Shown: piece after piece, positions 17,393 to 27,226 of the stretch | Layout of the letters: each line of letters opens with the position of its first letter | Position numbering within the stretch: the stretch's first letter is position 1 | Source of the DNA: Leifsonia sp. Root1293 | GTDB taxonomy: Bacteria; Actinomycetota; Actinomycetes; Actinomycetales; Microbacteriaceae | DNA length: 64,000 bases | Assembly: GCF_001425325.1 (NCBI RefSeq) | Contig: NZ_LMEH01000002.1 | Location: 27,005-91,004, forward strand | Reading direction: 5' to 3' | Notes under the pieces: generated by a model | Told to the model about the DNA's origin: nothing | Database searches by the model: none | What the model saw: only the letters and a program-made list of their open reading frames with translations | Program-made: the position numbers and the translations under genes

Positions 17393-18307
17393 ATGGATGT
17401 ACGCCGACTCGATCTGCTCCGCGAACTCGCAGAACGCGGCAGCGTCACCGCTGTGGCCGAGGCCACCCATCGCACGCCCTCCGCGGTCTCCCAACAGCTG
17501 AAGGTGCTGGAACGGGAGGCCGGGATGCCGCTCACCGAGCGAGTCGGACGCGGCATTCAACTCACCGGTGCGGGTATCGCGCTGGCGCGCAGCGCGACCG
17601 ATGTCGCCGTCGCCCTGGAGCGGGCCACGGCGCTGTGGGACGAGTTCCGCAATCACCCGAGCGGCGAGGTGCGGCTGGCCACGTTCCCGTCGGCCGGACA
17701 GGTGCTGCTGCCGGGAGTCCTCGCCGACGTGGCCCTCATCCCCGGGCTCGTGGTGCACTGCTCCGACGGTGACGCCGAGCTGCTCGACTTCCCCTCACTG
17801 ACCGCGGACTTCGACATCGTGCTGGCGCACTCCCTGCGTGGCACCCGGGCCTGGGGCGGGCGTGGCCTCCGTGCAGTACCGCTCATGGTCGAGCCGCTCG
17901 ACATCGCCATCCCTCCCGACCACCGCCTCGCCGGACGCAGCTATCTGACCCCGGCCGACGTCATCGACGACCCGTGGATCGGTGTTCCCGTTGGCTTCCC
18001 GTTCGAGCGCATCCTCCACGACATCGAGCAGGTGGCCGGGCGACGGGCGACGGTCTTCCAGCGCATCAGCGACCTGCGCATGGTGGAGTCGTTCGTGGCG
18101 GCGGGACTCGGAGTGTCGCTCATCCCGCGATACACCTCCGGCGGCATCGACCCGAGCCGCGTCATCCTGAAGCCTCTCCGGGGTGTGGATGCCGAGCGGG
18201 ACATCGTGGCACTGCTGCGGCCCGACGTCGCCGAGCGCCTCGCGGTGCGCACCGTCGTCGACATCCTGCGCACGCGGGCCGCCGAGATCGAGGCGGCGCA
18301 CGCGTAG
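17393..18307 (+). CDS. LysR-family transcriptional regulator
   Basis: A 304-residue regulator. Residues 1-60 are the winged helix-turn-helix (VTAVAEATHRTPSAVSQQLKVLEREAG), followed by the linker helix and a C-terminal effector-binding domain (about 90-295) of the periplasmic-binding-protein fold. It is divergent from the small membrane peptide gene and close to the ThrE-type exporter. In actinobacteria LysR regulators often control a neighbouring amino-acid exporter (LysG/LysE, for example), so control of that locus is possible but unproven. The effector is unknown. Confidence 0.88.
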   Translation: MDVRRLDLLRELAERGSVTAVAEATHRTPSAVSQQLKVLEREAGMPLTERVGRGIQLTGAGIALARSATDVAVALERATALWDEFRNHPSGEVRLATFPSAGQVLLPGVLADVALIPGLVVHCSDGDAELLDFPSLTADFDIVLAHSLRGTRAWGGRGLRAVPLMVEPLDIAIPPDHRLAGRSYLTPADVIDDPWIGVPVGFPFERILHDIEQVAGRRATVFQRISDLRMVESFVAAGLGVSLIPRYTSGGIDPSRVILKPLRGVDAERDIVALLRPDVAERLAVRTVVDILRTRAAEIEAAHA

Positions 18308-18421
18308 GGCGGCGGCTCGCGAGAACGGAGGCGTTGTGGGTCGCAGGGGGGTGGCACCCGCCCCAACTCCGTATTCGCTGTCGGATGCCACAGTGCCTGC
18401 CCCGGCCGCGGGCCGGGTGAG

Positions 18422-18427
18422 TATGCT
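18422..18427 (+). promoter_or_regulatory. -10 element of the enoyl-CoA hydratase gene (leaderless)
   Basis: TATGCT lies 7 bases before the ATG at 18435, with no ribosome binding site. It argues against the in-frame ATG at 18423, which sits inside the box. Confidence 0.5.
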
Positions 18428-18434
18428 GCCGTCG

Positions 18435-19196
18435 ATGAGTGACACGATTCTCCTCGAGGTGACGGACGGGCTCGCCCACGTCACCCTCAACCGCCCCGAT
18501 CGCCTCAACGCGATCAACCCGGAGGCCGCCGAGCGCTGGCGCGCCATCGGTCGGGAGATCGCCGAGCGTGACGACATCGGCGCCGTTCTCTTCGATGCGG
18601 CCGGTCGCGCGTTCTGCGCAGGGGGCGACGTGCGTGAGATGGCCACGACGGTGGGCGACGGTGCCGTCATCACAGCGCACGCCGACGTCATCCACGCCGG
18701 CCATGTCGCATTTCGAGGCAGCGGCAAGCCCATCGTCGCGGCGGTCCAGGGCGCCGTCGCCGGCGGCGGACTCGGCTTCATGCTCTGCGCCGACGTGATC
18801 GTGGCCTCGGAGCAGGCCAGCTTCGCCAGCAAGTACTCCGACATCGGCCTCACCCCGGACTGCGGCGTGAGCACACTGCTGCCCGAGGCGATCGGCATGC
18901 GGCGTGCCCTCGAGCTCACCCTCACATCACGTCGCCTGACGGCATCCGAAGCCCTCGACTGGGGACTCGTGACCGAGGTCGTCGAAGCGGATGCCGTCGC
19001 CGTGCGTGCGCGCGCCATCGCCGAGGCGTGGCTCACCGGTGCGACCGGGGCGTTCGGCCAGGCGAAGCGGCTGCTGCTCGCGGGCCGCGACCGATCGTTC
19101 CAGGCGAACCTCGACGATGAGGCTCGCACGATCGGCGCCGCTTTCGAGACGGCGGAGGCGCAGGCGCGCATCGCGGCGTTCAGCGCTCCGCGCTGA
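18435..19196 (+). CDS. Enoyl-CoA hydratase/isomerase family protein
   Basis: A 253-residue crotonase-fold enzyme. It shows HVTLNRPDRLNAINPE (about 14-29), the oxyanion-hole segment GRAFCAGGDVREM near 57-69 and AAVQGAVAGGGLGFMLCADVIVA near 98-120. At the usual hydratase glutamate position the sequence reads SDIGLTPDCGVSTLLP, with Asp-Cys in place of the common Gly-Gly, so the exact reaction (hydratase, isomerase or hydrolase) is open. The gene stands alone, convergent with mmsA across a hairpin-rich repeat. Confidence 0.85.
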   Translation: MSDTILLEVTDGLAHVTLNRPDRLNAINPEAAERWRAIGREIAERDDIGAVLFDAAGRAFCAGGDVREMATTVGDGAVITAHADVIHAGHVAFRGSGKPIVAAVQGAVAGGGLGFMLCADVIVASEQASFASKYSDIGLTPDCGVSTLLPEAIGMRRALELTLTSRRLTASEALDWGLVTEVVEADAVAVRARAIAEAWLTGATGAFGQAKRLLLAGRDRSFQANLDDEARTIGAAFETAEAQARIAAFSAPR

Positions 19197-19203
19197 GTTC
19201 GTC

Positions 19204-19386
19204 CCACCCGCTGATCGAGTAGCGCCCGAGCGCAGCGAGGTCGCGTATCGAGATCACTCCCTGAGGAGTGGTTTCGATACGGCTGCTCGCTGCGCTCGCG
19301 GCCTACTCAACCAGCGGGAACTGCTGCGCTCGCGGCCTACTCAACCAGCGGGAACTGCTGCGCTCGCGGCCTACTCAACCAGCGGA
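19204..19386. repeat. Large imperfect hairpin plus three tandem 34-bp units
   Basis: Between convergent genes, a long imperfect palindrome (about 19209-19318) contains TCGCGTATCGAGA on one arm and TTTCGATAC on the other, with apex CACTCC-CTGA-GGAGTG. Its right arm is then repeated in tandem: about 19287-19320, exactly 19321-19354, and 19355-19386 with one base missing. It belongs to the GTATCGAGA hairpin family also seen at 20934 and 22331. It probably terminates transcription from both sides. Confidence 0.75.
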
Positions 19387-19403
19387 AGACCGAGTCCGAG
19401 GCC

Positions 19404-20897
<1,494 letters not shown>

Positions 20898-20924
20898 GAT
20901 GGGGTCCGTTCTGTCTCGTGTGCG

Positions 20925-20975
20925 GTGTGGTCTCGATACGCGTCGACGTCGTCGGCGCTATCCGACCAGCGGGAG
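20925..20975. repeat. Half copy of the GTATCGAGA repeat
   Basis: A GGTCTCGATACGCGTC segment and a following GACCAGCGGG segment in the gap between mmsA and the transaminase gene match one arm of the hairpin family. Its distal part overlaps the stop codon of the transaminase gene (20958-20960). Confidence 0.55.
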
Positions 20976-22280
20976 TGAGAGCACCTCGTCGTAGGCTGCG
21001 AGCGCCTCGGCGACCTCGTCATCGGTGACGATGCACGGCGGCACGACGTGGATGCGGTTGTCGGCGATGAAGGGCAGCAGGCCGCGCTCGAGAAGCGCGC
21101 CCTTGATGCGGCCGATCACGGCCGCGCTGACGGGCTCGCGGGTCTCGCGGTCCGCGACGAGTTCGAGCGCCCAGAAGACACCCTCTCCGCGCACCTCGCC
21201 GATGAGGTCGTGCTTGTCGAAGAGCTCGGCGAGACCAGGACCGATGGCCTCGCGCCCGATACGGGCAGCGTTCTCGACGATGCCCTCGGAGCTCATGGCG
21301 TCGAGCGCCCCGACGATGGCAGCCATGGCGAGCGGATGCCCGCTGTAGGTGAGCCCGCCGGGGAAGACGGAGGTGTCCCAGGTGGCCGCGATGGCATCCG
21401 AGATGATCACGCCACCCGCTGGCACGTAGCCCGAATTCACGCCCTTCGCGAAGGTGATGAGGTCGGGAACGAGGTCGTAGCCCTCGAAGGCGAACCAGCG
21501 CCCGGTGCGCCCGAAGCCGCACATGACCTCGTCGGTGATGATGAGGATGCCGTAGCGGTCGGCGATCTCCCGAACGCCGGCCAGGTAGCCGGGCGGCGGA
21601 ACGAGCACTCCGGCGGTGCCTGGGACCGTCTCCAGCAGGATCGCCGCGATCGACGCCGGCCCCTCGGACTGGATGACCCGCTCGAGATGGCGCAGGGCCC
21701 GCTCCGACTCCTGCTCCGGCGTCGTCGCCCAGAACTCGCTCCGGTAGAGCCAGGGGCCGAAGAAGTGCACGTGGCCACGCGCGTACTCGTTGGGGATGCG
21801 TCGCCAGTCCCCCGTTGCCACGACGGCGGCTCCGGTGTTGCCGTGATAGGAGCGGTAGGTCGAGAGGATCTTGTCGCGGCCCGTGAACAGGCGAGCCATG
21901 CGGATGGCGTTCTCGTTGGCATCCGCCCCGCCGTTCGTGAAGAAGACCTTGGAGAAGCCGGCAGGTGCGCGGTCGGTGATGCGTTTGGCGGCCTCGCCGC
22001 GCGCGAGGTTCGCCGTGGCAGGAGCGACCGTGGTGAGCAGGTCGGCCTGCTCGTGGATGGCGGCGATGACCGCCGGATGCTGGTGGCCGATGTTGGTGTT
22101 GACCAGCTGCGACGAGAAGTCGAGCCAACTGCGGCCGGCGTGGTCCCAGACTCGGGAACCGGAGCCGCCCGCGATGACGAGAGGGGCGAGGCCCGCCTGC
22201 GCCGACCAGGAGTGGAATACGTGCGCGGCATCGAGCTCGCGGGTGCGGTCGTCGAGTTCGGAGAGGTCGAGGTCGGTCAT
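20958..22280 (-). CDS. Class III omega-amino-acid transaminase (beta-alanine/3-aminoisobutyrate type)
   Basis: A 440-residue PLP enzyme of aminotransferase fold type I, class III. Landmarks: KVFFTNGGADANENAIRMAR near 105-124, the cofactor-binding LIITDEVMCGFGRTG near 243-257 and the PLP lysine in LITFAKGVNSGYVPAGG near 275. Taurine, beta-alanine and 4-aminobutyrate transaminases share these. In this operon, between ureidopropionase/hydantoinase and MmsA, moving the amino group of beta-alanine or 3-aminoisobutyrate to a keto acid is the fitting reaction. AAAGG is the ribosome binding site. Confidence 0.88.
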   Translation of the reverse strand: MTDLDLSELDDRTRELDAAHVFHSWSAQAGLAPLVIAGGSGSRVWDHAGRSWLDFSSQLVNTNIGHQHPAVIAAIHEQADLLTTVAPATANLARGEAAKRITDRAPAGFSKVFFTNGGADANENAIRMARLFTGRDKILSTYRSYHGNTGAAVVATGDWRRIPNEYARGHVHFFGPWLYRSEFWATTPEQESERALRHLERVIQSEGPASIAAILLETVPGTAGVLVPPPGYLAGVREIADRYGILIITDEVMCGFGRTGRWFAFEGYDLVPDLITFAKGVNSGYVPAGGVIISDAIAATWDTSVFPGGLTYSGHPLAMAAIVGALDAMSSEGIVENAARIGREAIGPGLAELFDKHDLIGEVRGEGVFWALELVADRETREPVSAAVIGRIKGALLERGLLPFIADNRIHVVPPCIVTDDEVAEALAAYDEVLSLPLVG

Positions 22281-22330
22281 GCTGGGTGCCTTTCATCCAT
22301 CGCCGGTCGAGGAGCGACCGAGCGGAGGGA

Positions 22331-22373
22331 GGACGCGTATCGAGACCCGGTGAGGTGATCTCGATACGCGTCC
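22331..22373. repeat. Perfect 15-bp inverted repeat of the GTATCGAGA family
   Basis: GGACGCGTATCGAGA (22331-22345) and its exact complement (22359-22373) flank a 13-base loop between the transaminase and binding-protein genes. Weaker pairing (CGACCGAG with GGTCG) extends the stem outward. Inside an operon it could reduce downstream expression or stabilise the upstream message. Confidence 0.75.
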
Positions 22374-22409
22374 GACTTCGTCGGTCGCTACTCGATCAAC
22401 GGGTCATTC

Positions 22410-23561
22410 TCAGTTGCCACCCTCGGCGAGGGTGACGTCGATGGGCGCGAAGTCGGCACCCAGGGTGTCGACCCCCTCGTCCTTCAGTTCGGCCAGGGCC
22501 TTCTCCACGTACTCGTTGGAGTAGGCGTCCTCGGGCGGATCGGTCGAGATGATCGTGGCCCCGGTCTCGTTCTTCGTCTTCATGGCGATGTCGACCGTCT
22601 GATCCCAAGCGGCCTCGTCGATCACGCCGACGCCGTCGGTCGACGGCCAGATCAGCTTGTTGACCTCGTTGGTCATCCAGAGCTGGTGGCTCGCACCCAG
22701 GGTGGAGCCAGCGGCCGTGACGATGGCGGCAGCCTTGTCGGGGTTGTCGCGTGCGTAGACCCAGCCCTTGATGGACGCCTTGATGAAGGCGACCGTGGTG
22801 TCGGCGTAGCCCTCGTCGTCGGCGAGCCTGTCGGCATCCGCCCAGATGGCGTCCTGCAGCATCGCCGTTCCGACGTCGTTCCAGTTGATGACGTTCAGCT
22901 CGTCGGGCTGGTAGAGCTCACCGGTCGCGGGGTTGACGGTCTCGAGCACCTGCGCGTACTCGTTGTAGGTCATGGCCTGGGCAGCGTCGATGTCGCCGGC
23001 GAGGAAGCCGTTCATGTCGAATGCCTGCTGCACGAGCGAGATGTCGCCGACTTCGACGCCGTCCTTCTGCATGCCGGCGAAGAGCTCCCACTCGTTGCCG
23101 TAACCCCAGCTTCCGACCTTCTTGCCTGCGAGGTCGCTCGGCGCCGTGATGTCCTTGTCCTTGAACGAGATCTGCGTGGTGGCGCTGCGCTCGAAGATCT
23201 GGGCGACGTCGGTGATGTGGGCGCCCTGCTCGATGGAGCCGAGCACTTTCGGGACCCATGAGATGGCGTAGTCGACGTCTCCGGACGCCAGGGCGTCCTG
23301 CGGCACGATGTCGGCCCCGCCCTCGACGATCTCGACGTCGAGGCCCTCGTCCTCGTAGTAGCCCTGGTCCACCGCGGCGTAGTAGCCGGCGAACTGTGCC
23401 TGGGAGAACCACTGGAGCTGGAGCTTGACCGGGGTGAGCTCGCCGCCGGCCTCCGACGTCGAATCCCCACCGCTGCCGGTGCTGCTGCATCCGCTGAGAA
23501 CGAGTGCCGAGACGGCCAGTGCTGCTGCCGTGCCGAGTGCGTACTGTCTGCTGCGTTTCAT
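22410..23561 (-). CDS. ABC substrate-binding lipoprotein, NMT1/THI5-like family
   Basis: A 383-residue extracytoplasmic lipoprotein. The signal peptide ends at lipobox LSGC (cysteine near residue 25) and is followed by a Ser/Gly linker. The mature part opens VKLQLQWFSQAQFAGYYAAVDQGYY, the signature of NMT1-type binding proteins for pyrimidine-, thiamine-precursor- and flavin-like ligands. The operon otherwise degrades pyrimidine-like compounds, so uracil, thymine, a dihydropyrimidine or a hydantoin is the likely ligand (inference). AGGAGG precedes the ATG. It lies 60 bases downstream of the permease gene. Confidence 0.88.
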   Translation of the reverse strand: MKRSRQYALGTAAALAVSALVLSGCSSTGSGGDSTSEAGGELTPVKLQLQWFSQAQFAGYYAAVDQGYYEDEGLDVEIVEGGADIVPQDALASGDVDYAISWVPKVLGSIEQGAHITDVAQIFERSATTQISFKDKDITAPSDLAGKKVGSWGYGNEWELFAGMQKDGVEVGDISLVQQAFDMNGFLAGDIDAAQAMTYNEYAQVLETVNPATGELYQPDELNVINWNDVGTAMLQDAIWADADRLADDEGYADTTVAFIKASIKGWVYARDNPDKAAAIVTAAGSTLGASHQLWMTNEVNKLIWPSTDGVGVIDEAAWDQTVDIAMKTKNETGATIISTDPPEDAYSNEYVEKALAELKDEGVDTLGADFAPIDVTLAEGGN

Positions 23562-23621
23562 TTCTTCCTCCTTCAGGTGCCTCTTGGTTGGTGCACCGCG
23601 CGCCGGATGACCGGCGCGCGA

Positions 23622-24392
23622 TTACGCGCTCGGACGGTGCCGGGACGCGAGCTTCTCGAGGGCCAGGGTTGCCGTGTAGAACAACAGGCCGAGGATGATG
23701 GATCCGAGGACGTAGGCCCAGGCGAGCGCGTAATTGCTGCTCGACGCGGCCGAGGTGATCGACTTGCCAAGGCCGCCGACAGGGCCGCCGAAGTACTCCG
23801 CGATCAGGGCGGAGATGACGGCGAGGGACGACGCGATGCGCAGGCCCGTGAAGACGAAGGGCGTCGCCGTGGGGAGGGTGACCACCCGGGTCGCCTGCCA
23901 CGGTGTCGCCGCGGTGGCGCGCATGAGGTCGCGGTGCACCGGGCGCACCTGCCGCAGACCCCGCAGCGAATTGAGGTACACCGGCACGAACACGGCGATG
24001 GCTGCCACGATCTGGCGCGCTGTCTCTGCACTGGCGCTGAACATCGTGTAGAGCACGGGGGCCAGGGCGACGATCGGGATCACGGACAGCGCGGCGACGA
24101 GTCCGGCGCTCAGCTCGTCGATGATCGGCAGCAGGGCGGCGATCACGGCGGAGATCACGCCGACGATGCCTCCGACGATGAGTCCGACGAGAGCGTTGGT
24201 TCCCGTGACCACGGATGCCGCCCAGACCGTCGGGATGTTGTCGATGAACTGCGTGAAGATCGACACCGGACTCGGCAGCACGAACGGCTTGATGTCGAGG
24301 GCGATCACGGCGAGCTGCCAGATGAGCAGGGCGCCGACGCCGAGGATGAGAGGAGCAGCGATCGCGCGCGCTGAGCCGATCTGCGGCCTCAT
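23622..24392 (-). CDS. ABC transporter permease (SsuC/ThiX type)
   Basis: A 256-residue membrane protein of the nitrate/sulfonate/pyrimidine permease group. Hydrophobic segments begin at about 13 and 60, and an EAA-type loop MRATAATPWQATRVVTLPTATPFVFTGLR-like lies near 160-190. The ATG overlaps the ATPase stop (ATGA). It is the second of two different permeases in this importer, which suggests a heterodimeric channel. Confidence 0.9.
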   Translation of the reverse strand: MRPQIGSARAIAAPLILGVGALLIWQLAVIALDIKPFVLPSPVSIFTQFIDNIPTVWAASVVTGTNALVGLIVGGIVGVISAVIAALLPIIDELSAGLVAALSVIPIVALAPVLYTMFSASAETARQIVAAIAVFVPVYLNSLRGLRQVRPVHRDLMRATAATPWQATRVVTLPTATPFVFTGLRIASSLAVISALIAEYFGGPVGGLGKSITSAASSSNYALAWAYVLGSIILGLLFYTATLALEKLASRHRPSA

Positions 24393-25243
24393 CGGTTCTC
24401 GACCCCCCGCGCCCCGGCCTCGGCCGGCGCGCCGTGGAGGAGCTCGCGCACCTCGCTCACCGCGTCGAAGAAGCCGTCGGCCTCGCGCAGGCCGTCGCCG
24501 CGCTGCCCCGCCGAGCCGAGGGCGACGGGAAGGATGCCCTGGATGCGCCCGGGTCGGGGCGACATCACCACGACGCGGTTGGACAGGAAGACGGCCTCGG
24601 GGATGCTGTGGGTCACGAACACCACAGCCGCCTGGGTCTCACCGCAGATGCGCACGAGCTCGTTCTGCATCCGCTCGCGCGTCATCTCGTCGAGGGCCCC
24701 GAACGGTTCGTCCATGAGCAGGAGGTTGGGACTCTCGGCGAGCGCCCTGGCGATGGCGACGCGCTGCTGCATGCCGCCCGACAGCTGATCGGGGAACTTG
24801 GAGCCGAAGTCGCCGAGGCCCACGAGCTCGAGCAACTCCGCCGTACGGGCCTTGCGTCCCGCTGCCCCCATGCCGTGAAGCTGCAGCGGCAGCTCGATGT
24901 TGGCAGCGACGCTCCGCCACGGCAGGAGTCCTGCCTGCTGGAACGCGATGCCGTACTCCTGGTCGAGGCGAGCCTTCTTCGCCGTCTTGCCGAACACCCG
25001 GATGTCGCCCGCCGTCGGCTGGTCGAGGTCGGCGATGAGCCTGAGCAGAGTGGACTTGCCGCATCCGCTCGGCCCGATCAGGCTCACGAACTCACCGGGT
25101 GCCACGGCGAGGTCGATGCCGTCGAGGGCCGTGACAGTGCTCTCGCCCCTGCGACCCGTGAAGACGCGGGAGACGCCGGTGATGCTGACGGCGTCGGAGG
25201 CGGTCGCGGCAGCAGCGCCCGGGGTGCTCTTCTGGTCGGTCAT
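24389..25243 (-). CDS. ABC transporter ATPase (SsuB/TauB type)
   Basis: A 284-residue nucleotide-binding subunit. Walker A GPSGCGKST near 57-65, Q-loop AFQQAGLLPWRSV near 105, signature LSGGMQQRVAIARAL near 155 and Walker B LLLMDEPFGALD near 175 are intact. The last 40 residues are an Ala/Gly-rich tail. ATG 25243 overlaps the upstream permease stop, so the permease-ATPase-permease trio is translationally coupled. The much longer open frame upstream is a shadow. Confidence 0.93.
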   Translation of the reverse strand: MTDQKSTPGAAAATASDAVSITGVSRVFTGRRGESTVTALDGIDLAVAPGEFVSLIGPSGCGKSTLLRLIADLDQPTAGDIRVFGKTAKKARLDQEYGIAFQQAGLLPWRSVAANIELPLQLHGMGAAGRKARTAELLELVGLGDFGSKFPDQLSGGMQQRVAIARALAESPNLLLMDEPFGALDEMTRERMQNELVRICGETQAAVVFVTHSIPEAVFLSNRVVVMSPRPGRIQGILPVALGSAGQRGDGLREADGFFDAVSEVRELLHGAPAEAGARGVENR

Positions 25244-26205
25244 GCTGGAACCTCTCCACGGCGGTAGCGGCGCAGGAACACGCCGATGAGACTGACGAAG
25301 CCCGCGGCCACCAGGCCGACGAGCACTGCACCGAAGATGGGCGCGTACGGCTTGGCCGGGTCGCCGCCGGACGCCGCGGCGAACTCGACGACCATGCGCC
25401 CGATCCCGCCGCGCAGCCCGATCGACACCTCGGCGACGATCGTGCCGATGACGGCGCTGGCCGCGCCGAGACGGAGCGCCGGCAGCAGGTAGGGAACGCT
25501 GGCCGGCAGGCGCAGCCTGAACAGCGTCGTCCACCATCCGACTCCGTAGCTGCGCATGAGCTCGACGTGGTTCGTGTCGGGCGAGTTGAGGCCTCGGAGA
25601 GCCCCGATCGAGATCGGGAAGAAGGCGAGGTAGCTGGCGATGAGGGCCACGGACATCCACGGCTCCCACTCGAAGGATCCGATCTCGATCTGCGAACCCC
25701 AGCGCCGCACGAGCGGCGCGATGGCGATGAGCGGAACCGTCTGGCTCAGCACGATCCACGGGAACAGCGCGGCCTCGGCCGTGATGAAGCGCTGCATGAG
25801 AAGGGCGAGGAAGAGCCCGACGACGACTCCGGCGATCCAGCCGACGGATGCGACCCCCAGGCTGAACGCCGAGGCCTGCAGCACGGCCAGCCACATCGGC
25901 AGGGCGTTCGCGGCGCTCGAGACCGGCTCGAACAGCCGGCCGACCATGTCCACCACGTGCGGCATGGCGAGGTCCGTGGTGCGCGGAAGCACCGTGACGC
26001 CGCCGACGATCACACCCTCCGCCGGTCCGAGCGCCTTGTAGAGCTCCCAGACCGCCGCCAGCAGCAGCACGCCGAGGGCGCCGAGGAGGAAGCGCCGGAG
26101 GAAGGCCCCGCCGCGAAGGGGCCGCCGGGTGGCGTCCTCGACGAGTCCGGGCACTGTGCCGATCGACCCGGCGTCGACGGCCTTCAGTGCCTCGGACACG
26201 CTCAT
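25240..26205 (-). CDS. ABC transporter permease (SsuC/ThiX type)
   Basis: A 321-residue permease with an N-terminal cytoplasmic tail, a first membrane segment near 39-57 (LLGALGVLLLAAVWELY), and the loop LMRSYGVGWWTTLFRLRLPASVPYLLPALRLG near 215-247 that contacts the ATPase. The ATG at 26205 overlaps the LLM oxidoreductase stop as ATGA. Together with the permease at 23622-24392 it forms a two-permease importer. Confidence 0.9.
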   Translation of the reverse strand: MSVSEALKAVDAGSIGTVPGLVEDATRRPLRGGAFLRRFLLGALGVLLLAAVWELYKALGPAEGVIVGGVTVLPRTTDLAMPHVVDMVGRLFEPVSSAANALPMWLAVLQASAFSLGVASVGWIAGVVVGLFLALLMQRFITAEAALFPWIVLSQTVPLIAIAPLVRRWGSQIEIGSFEWEPWMSVALIASYLAFFPISIGALRGLNSPDTNHVELMRSYGVGWWTTLFRLRLPASVPYLLPALRLGAASAVIGTIVAEVSIGLRGGIGRMVVEFAAASGGDPAKPYAPIFGAVLVGLVAAGFVSLIGVFLRRYRRGEVPA

Positions 26206-27218
26206 GCCTTCGCCGTGATGTGGTCCGACAGGGCCGGGATCACGGTCTCGCCGTAGACGCGGAGGGTCTCCTCCTTGTTGTCGTGCTGCAGGTAGCCGGC
26301 GAACTGGTCGACCCCGAGGGCCTTCAGCGCCTCGAGCTTCTCGATGTGCTGCTCTGCGGTGCCCAGGATGCAGAACCTGTCGACGATCTCGTCCGGAACG
26401 AAGCTGGTGTGCGAGTTGCCGGCCCGCCCGTGCTCGTTGTAGTCGTAGCCCTCGCGGCCGGCGATGTAGTCGGTGAGAGCCTCGGGCACATCGCCGTGGG
26501 CTCCGTACTTCGAGACGATGTCGGCCACGTGGTTGCCCACCATGCCGCCGAACCAGCGGCACTGGTCGCGCATGTGCTCCCAGTCGTCGCCGATGTACAT
26601 GGGCGCCGCCACGCAGAACTTGATCGACATCGGGTCGCGCCCGACGGCCTCCGCGGCGTCCCGCACGGTCTTGATCATCCACGCGGCGATGTCGAGGTCG
26701 GCCAGTTGCAGGATGAAGCCGTCGCCCACCTCACCGGTGAGCTTCAGTGCGAGGGGCCCGTAGGCCGCCACCCAGACGTCGAGTTCCGAGCCGCGGCTCC
26801 ACGGGAACTGCAGCTGCGAGCCGTTGTACTCGACCGAGCGCGAGTTGCCGAGCTCCCGGATGACGTGGATCGACTCGCGCAGGGTCTTGAGCGTGGTCGG
26901 TGCCCCATTGGTCACCCGGACCGCCGAGTCGCCTCGCCCGATGCCGACGATCGTGCGATTGCCGTACATCTCGTTCAAGGTGGCGAAGACCGATGCCGTC
27001 ACGGTCCAGTCGCGCGTGGCCGGGTTGGTGACCATCGGCCCGACGATCACCTTGCGGGTCTCCGCCAGGATGGCGCTGTAGATCACGTACGGCTCCTGCC
27101 AGAGCAGGTGCGAGTCGAAGGTCCACACGTGCGTGAAGCCGTGGTTCTCGGCGAGCTTGGCGAGCTGCACCGTGCGCGAGGCCGGTGGATTGGTCTGGAG
27201 AACTGCTCCGAAGTCCAT
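26202..27218 (-). CDS. F420-type LLM oxidoreductase (TIGR03842/CPS_4043-like)
   Basis: A 338-residue luciferase-like TIM barrel related to methylene-tetrahydromethanopterin reductase. Opening MDFGAVLQTNPPASRTVQLA, then FTHVWTFDSHLLWQEPYVIY near 32-51, GPMVTNPATRDWTVTASVFATLNE near 64-87, GIGRGDSAVR near 97-106 and WVAAYGPLALKLTGEVGDGFILQ near 150-172 match the family I know as TIGR03842, whose function is unassigned and whose cofactor is thought to be F420. It sits directly after dihydropyrimidinase, and the window has no classical dihydropyrimidine dehydrogenase, so reduction or oxidation of a pyrimidine ring is a reasonable guess. Confidence 0.85.
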   Translation of the reverse strand: MDFGAVLQTNPPASRTVQLAKLAENHGFTHVWTFDSHLLWQEPYVIYSAILAETRKVIVGPMVTNPATRDWTVTASVFATLNEMYGNRTIVGIGRGDSAVRVTNGAPTTLKTLRESIHVIRELGNSRSVEYNGSQLQFPWSRGSELDVWVAAYGPLALKLTGEVGDGFILQLADLDIAAWMIKTVRDAAEAVGRDPMSIKFCVAAPMYIGDDWEHMRDQCRWFGGMVGNHVADIVSKYGAHGDVPEALTDYIAGREGYDYNEHGRAGNSHTSFVPDEIVDRFCILGTAEQHIEKLEALKALGVDQFAGYLQHDNKEETLRVYGETVIPALSDHITAKA

Positions 27219-27226
27219 GGGTTCTC

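Noticed and set aside
19287..19386. Tandem repeats as a CRISPR array
   Set aside because: The units are directly adjacent with no unique spacers and there are no cas genes. They are copies of one arm of the neighbouring hairpin.
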